Below are positions 6,492-9,376 of a stretch of 9,376 nucleotides of DNA, piece after piece (positions within the stretch are counted from its first letter, which is position 1; every line of letters starts with the position of its first letter). The position numbers and the translations under genes were made by a program. The notes beneath the pieces were generated by a model. That model was not told the DNA's origin. It saw only the letters and a program-made list of their open reading frames with translations, and did no database searches. The stretch comes from Thermotoga sp. (GTDB lineage Bacteria > Thermotogota > Thermotogae > B3-G13), in assembly GCA_003641555.1 (NCBI GenBank), contig QNAT01000021.1:1-9376 (forward strand), given 5' to 3'.

Positions 6492-7082
6492 TCATATATC
6501 TTCATCTTCAAACATTTCAGATTCTATAAGTTGACACAAAGTATGCCCCAATGTTATATGTGTTTCTTGTATACGTGGGGTATCTTCAGAAGGTACCACG
6601 AAGAGAATATCACATAGGTTGTCCATTTCTCCGCCATCACCACCAGTGAAGCCAATAGTTAGGGCACCTTTTTCTTTAGCCGAGTTAATGCCGTTGATGA
6701 TATTCCTCGACCTCCCACTCGTGCTTATACCTATGACTACATCGTTATTGTTGACATCTGCTTCTATCTGTCTGGCAAAGAGCATAGAAAAATCGAAATC
6801 ATTTGGGATCTCAGTGAGTATCGAAGAATTAGTAGATAAGGAAAAAGCTGGAATAGGTGCTCTATCCTGGTAAAAACGTCCTACGAGTTCTGCCACTAAA
6901 TGTTGAGCATCTGCTGCACTCCCGCCATTTCCCATAAAGAAAATGTGACCACCTTTTTTCAATCTCTTTACGATTTCATGTGATGCATTCACTATATCAT
7001 CCACATAATGTTCAATGAAGTGTTTTTTAACCTTCGAACTTTCTTTAAAAGCATTTAAAGCAATGTGCTTGAGATCTTTCAT
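6492..7082 (-). CDS. gmhA: GmhA-type sedoheptulose-7-phosphate isomerase (SIS domain)
   Basis: Cytoplasmic phosphosugar isomerase of 196 residues, the normal GmhA length. GmhA converts sedoheptulose 7-phosphate to D-glycero-D-manno-heptose 7-phosphate, the first step of ADP-heptose synthesis. The sequence shows GNGGSAADAQHLVAELVGRF (51-70), the phosphate-binding STSG (120-123) and RIQETHITLGH (170-180). H61, E65, Q172 and H180 stand at the same positions as the metal and catalytic residues known in E. coli GmhA, so activity is likely. The ATG at 7082 follows the permease stop by seven bases. Its ribosome binding site (AAAGGGTGAT) overlaps that stop, which implies translational coupling. The neighbour is an HldE-like kinase-phosphatase fusion, which supports a heptose role, but a different keto-sugar phosphate as substrate cannot be excluded. 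Related SIS proteins such as DiaA share the fold. Confidence 0.9.
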   Translation of the reverse strand: MKDLKHIALNAFKESSKVKKHFIEHYVDDIVNASHEIVKRLKKGGHIFFMGNGGSAADAQHLVAELVGRFYQDRAPIPAFSLSTNSSILTEIPNDFDFSMLFARQIEADVNNNDVVIGISTSGRSRNIINGINSAKEKGALTIGFTGGDGGEMDNLCDILFVVPSEDTPRIQETHITLGHTLCQLIESEMFEDEDI

Positions 7083-7089
7083 TGTACAA

Positions 7090-7935
7090 TCACCCTTTCA
7101 AAGAACCTGCCAATAAACCCCGTAAGAAGAATCTTCCAAGAAATATGTAGATTAGCAATGGGGGCAGAGCAGTGAGAAGAGCCCCTGCTATTTGAACATT
7201 CCATTGGACTATATAACTCCCCGCCAGGTTATTCAGTGCCACTGTGATCGGTTGAGATTTTGGGTTGGGTGTAACGATCAATCCAAATAGGAAGTCATTC
7301 CAAATAGAAGTGAACTGCCAGATCATCGCCACTGCAAATCCTGGTGTAGACAAAGGAAAGATCACCCATCTATATATACCTAAAAAACTGGCTCCATCGA
7401 TCTTAGACGCTTCTACAAGTTCTGTAGGAACTGTTATATAGTAATTGCGAAAGATCAATGTAGTTATAGGTATACCGTATACTATGTGTACGAGGATCAA
7501 ACCTGGAATCGAACCATAAATATGGAACTCCTGCAGAGCACGTACCAGAGGAATGAGAATACTCTGATAAGGAATGAACATCCCGAATAAAATTATTGGA
7601 AAGAGTATATTCGAACCACGAAATTTCCACTTGGTTAGAACATAACCATTCATGGAGCCAAGCATTGCCGAAATTGTAGCTGCAGGCACAACAAGTAGTA
7701 CACTATTTAAGAAACTTCCTGAAAGCCCTCGAAATCCTCCTTTTGTACTTCCTAACCAGGCTGTGCGAAAACTCTCGAAACTCAATTTGGAGGGCAAATT
7801 CCACATGGTTTTTAAACTAACCTCGGAAAAGCTCTTCATTGCAGTGACAACCATGATATATATCGGTATGAGGTAAAAAATGGCGAGCAAGATCAAGACG
7901 GCATAAAGCACAATGCGAGAAATACGTATTTTCAT
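7090..7935 (-). CDS. CUT1 sugar ABC transporter permease, GtsC/MalG-type
   Basis: Second permease of the right-hand importer, 281 residues, with about six membrane segments beginning at residue 8. The EAA loop reads VEASKIDGASFLGIYRW followed by FPLSTPG (about 174-199). The C-terminal RGLLAGSLKG tail is typical. The NPKSQPITVALNNLAGSY segment (about 224-241) resembles permeases of glucose/mannose importers, which agrees with the neighbouring binding protein. The ATG at 7935 overlaps the upstream permease stop by four bases (ATGA) and has GAGGG seven bases upstream. The isomerase gene starts seven bases after its stop, so transport and sugar-phosphate genes are very likely co-transcribed. Confidence 0.93.
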   Translation of the reverse strand: MKIRISRIVLYAVLILLAIFYLIPIYIMVVTAMKSFSEVSLKTMWNLPSKLSFESFRTAWLGSTKGGFRGLSGSFLNSVLLVVPAATISAMLGSMNGYVLTKWKFRGSNILFPIILFGMFIPYQSILIPLVRALQEFHIYGSIPGLILVHIVYGIPITTLIFRNYYITVPTELVEASKIDGASFLGIYRWVIFPLSTPGFAVAMIWQFTSIWNDFLFGLIVTPNPKSQPITVALNNLAGSYIVQWNVQIAGALLTALPPLLIYIFLGRFFLRGLLAGSLKG

Positions 7936-8831
7936 GCTTGTCCCTCTTTACGTGTAGTATATACAAGGTAAGGGATAATCAATGAAGATACCATTAATAG
8001 CAATATGATTGCTATACTTGCACCTTGAGAGAAATGATTTCCCCTAAAAGTTGTATCATACATGAAATAAGCAGGGACATCTGTGGAAAAACCCGGACCA
8101 GATCCTGTCATAGCAACAACGAGATCGAATATCTTAAGTGAAATATGTCCTAAAATGATGATGGCTCCAAAGGTAATAGGTTTGAGAAAAGGAAGTATAA
8201 TGTAACGAAATGTTTGGAATCGGTTGGCTCCATCTATTGCTGCCGCTTCTCGTAATTCTGCTGGTATACCTCGCATACCAGCAAGATATAAAGCCATCGT
8301 ATAACCGGAGAATTGCCAAACAGCTGCAATGGCTACAGCTATGATTCCTATCCTGGGATCGGTATACCAACCACATTTGAGAAAACCCAATCCTATTTTA
8401 TCAAAAAGTTGGTTGACTCCAATGCTACCTAACTGGATACTGCCCGGGTTAAAAAGCCAATGCCAGACTACTCCTGTAACGATGAATGAAATAGCCAGAG
8501 GTAACAAAAATATATTGCGGAAAAAAGATTCACCCTTGATTTTTTGATCGATTAAAAGGGCTAACAGTAAGCCTATTGCCAGACATGAACTTACAAATAC
8601 TATTGTGAAGATAACGGTATTGTGAATGTCTATCTGAAAGCGCATATTGGCAAATAAGTTTTTATAATTGTGAAGTCCAACGAAAGTATAATCAGGAAGA
8701 ACATTATTCCATTTGGTCAATGATATGAAACCTGTCCAACCGATAAAAACATAAACGAAAATAGCAAGAAGAATTACTGATGGGGTTATAAACAAAATAG
8801 ATGCCAATCGGTCTTCTTTTAATCTTCGCAT
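7932..8831 (-). CDS. CUT1 sugar ABC transporter permease, GtsB/MalF-type
   Basis: First permease of the right-hand importer, 299 residues. The N-terminal part (FIGWTGFISLTKWNNVLPDY, about 29-48, then FVGLHNYKNLF) resembles GtsB-like permeases of glucose/mannose importers. So does FIVTGVVWHWLFNPG (about 116-130). The EAA loop is LREAAAIDGANRF followed by LPFLKP (193-218). The start is ATG 8831 with AAAGGGAG five bases upstream. It is separated from the binding protein by 65 bases that hold a stem-loop. The stop is the TGA of an ATGA overlap with the next permease. The inferred substrate, a hexose such as glucose or mannose, rests only on family resemblance. Confidence 0.93.
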   Translation of the reverse strand: MRRLKEDRLASILFITPSVILLAIFVYVFIGWTGFISLTKWNNVLPDYTFVGLHNYKNLFANMRFQIDIHNTVIFTIVFVSSCLAIGLLLALLIDQKIKGESFFRNIFLLPLAISFIVTGVVWHWLFNPGSIQLGSIGVNQLFDKIGLGFLKCGWYTDPRIGIIAVAIAAVWQFSGYTMALYLAGMRGIPAELREAAAIDGANRFQTFRYIILPFLKPITFGAIIILGHISLKIFDLVVAMTGSGPGFSTDVPAYFMYDTTFRGNHFSQGASIAIILLLMVSSLIIPYLVYTTRKEGQA

Positions 8832-8850
8832 ATATACTCCCTTTATATGA

Positions 8851-8879
8851 TTACAGGGGCGCTCTACGCGTCCCTGTAA
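8851..8879 (-). promoter_or_regulatory. intercistronic stem-loop between binding protein and permease
   Basis: TTACAGGGGCGC (8851-8862) and GCGTCCCTGTAA (8868-8879) form 12-bp arms with one imperfect pair and a 5-base loop. It lies 17 bases past the binding-protein stop, and the permease ribosome binding site follows. On the minus strand it is followed by TCATATAAAGG with no T-run, so it is not a classical terminator. The same placement is seen in the second importer (2085-2118), which suggests a shared design for high binding-protein message levels. Function is inferred. Confidence 0.75.
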
Positions 8880-8896
8880 AACTTTTCTCTTTTAAC

Positions 8897-9376
8897 TTAA
8901 CTTCCAAGATATTCTGCTGCTGCTCGCTCCAGCACCTTTTGTGTATAAGAAACGTTAGGCCTTGATATGAATAGATTTATAGCATCCTTGTATTCCGTAG
9001 CCCAACCTTCACTGGCTGCTGCCCCATGAATTACACTGGGAACAATAGCATCCTTTTTCCAATCTCTGGCAGCTGATTTTAGATATTCATTGTAATCACT
9101 GATATCGACATCCATTCTTGCAGGAATAGAACCTTTGGCCTTGTTAAAATCATGTTGTCCTTCTTTGGAACCCAGAATTTTAAGCCATGCCATAACATTT
9201 GCTTGATGCTTACATCCCTTGGGTAAGGCGAAACTGTCGGAAAGTACATCGAAAATACCCTCAGTATCCGGGCTAGGTGCCCAACCGTAATCTTTGAACT
9301 TTACTGACATAAACCAGCCATTTGTCCAATCTCCCATGATCATCATGGCACCCTTACCTCTAATCAGGTATTGCCC
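8897..9376 (-). CDS. sugar-binding protein, C-terminal part, glucose/mannose-type (partial)
   Basis: The frame is open to the right edge, so the N-terminus and signal peptide lie outside the window; about 159 codons are present. The internal methionines near 9346 are not starts: the preceding residues (QYLIRGKGA) complete the well-known GKGAMMIMGDWTNGWF motif of the SBP C-terminal lobe. The rest carries hallmarks of glucose/mannose-binding proteins: FDVLSDSFALPKG, WLKILGSKEGQHDFN, KGSIPARMD and DAIVPSVIHGAA. This protein would deliver sugar to the GtsB/GtsC-type permeases that follow. The ATPase is not in the window. Confidence 0.92.
   Translation of the reverse strand, partial: GQYLIRGKGAMMIMGDWTNGWFMSVKFKDYGWAPSPDTEGIFDVLSDSFALPKGCKHQANVMAWLKILGSKEGQHDFNKAKGSIPARMDVDISDYNEYLKSAARDWKKDAIVPSVIHGAAASEGWATEYKDAINLFISRPNVSYTQKVLERAAAEYLGS

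Noticed and set aside
5485..6495. A true deoxyhypusine synthase
   Set aside because: The resemblance is motif-level only, bacteria lack eIF5A, and the neighbours are sugar-phosphate enzymes.
6492..7082. DiaA-type replication regulator
   Set aside because: DiaA shares the fold, but here H61, E65, Q172 and H180 are all present as in active GmhA, and the neighbours are sugar genes.

Overview
The window is an AT-rich stretch of bacterial DNA. Almost every gene lies on the minus strand, so genes are described right to left. It holds two sugar ABC importers of the CUT1 (maltose/glucose) class. Between them is a three-gene sugar-phosphate cassette. The organism is probably a fermentative, sugar-scavenging diderm such as a member of Thermotogota or Atribacterota. 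This rests on low GC, the density of CUT1 importers, and a solute-binding protein with an ordinary signal peptide and no lipobox cysteine. Lineage assignment is tentative.

Right part (9376 to about 3598): one dense operon-like run. It begins with the C-terminal third of a solute-binding protein that continues beyond the window and resembles the glucose/mannose-binding type. Two permeases of the GtsB/GtsC type follow. Next come a GmhA-type sedoheptulose-7-phosphate isomerase, an uncharacterised protein resembling the deoxyhypusine synthase / LOR-SDH C-domain superfamily, and a 623-residue fusion of a PfkB (HldE/RfaE-like) kinase to a HAD phosphatase. Gaps are short or overlapping, with good ribosome binding sites, so co-transcription is likely. 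The isomerase, kinase and phosphatase activities match the first three steps of ADP-heptose synthesis in type. No nucleotidyltransferase is visible, and the setting is sugar import.

Left part (3597 to 287): a second CUT1 importer. A leader region carries a good extended -10 promoter candidate, two copies of TTAGTCTA and a near-perfect palindrome. It is followed by a complete solute-binding protein whose likely start is a GTG, then two permeases. Neither importer has its ATPase in the window, so a shared MalK/MsmK-type ATPase elsewhere is presumed. In both importers a stem-loop without a following U-run sits between the solute-binding protein and the first permease. These look like mRNA-stabilising or attenuating elements that favour the binding protein.

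Far left (1 to 286): no convincing gene. There is a terminator candidate for the leftward transcript and a possible C-terminal tail of a convergent plus-strand gene.
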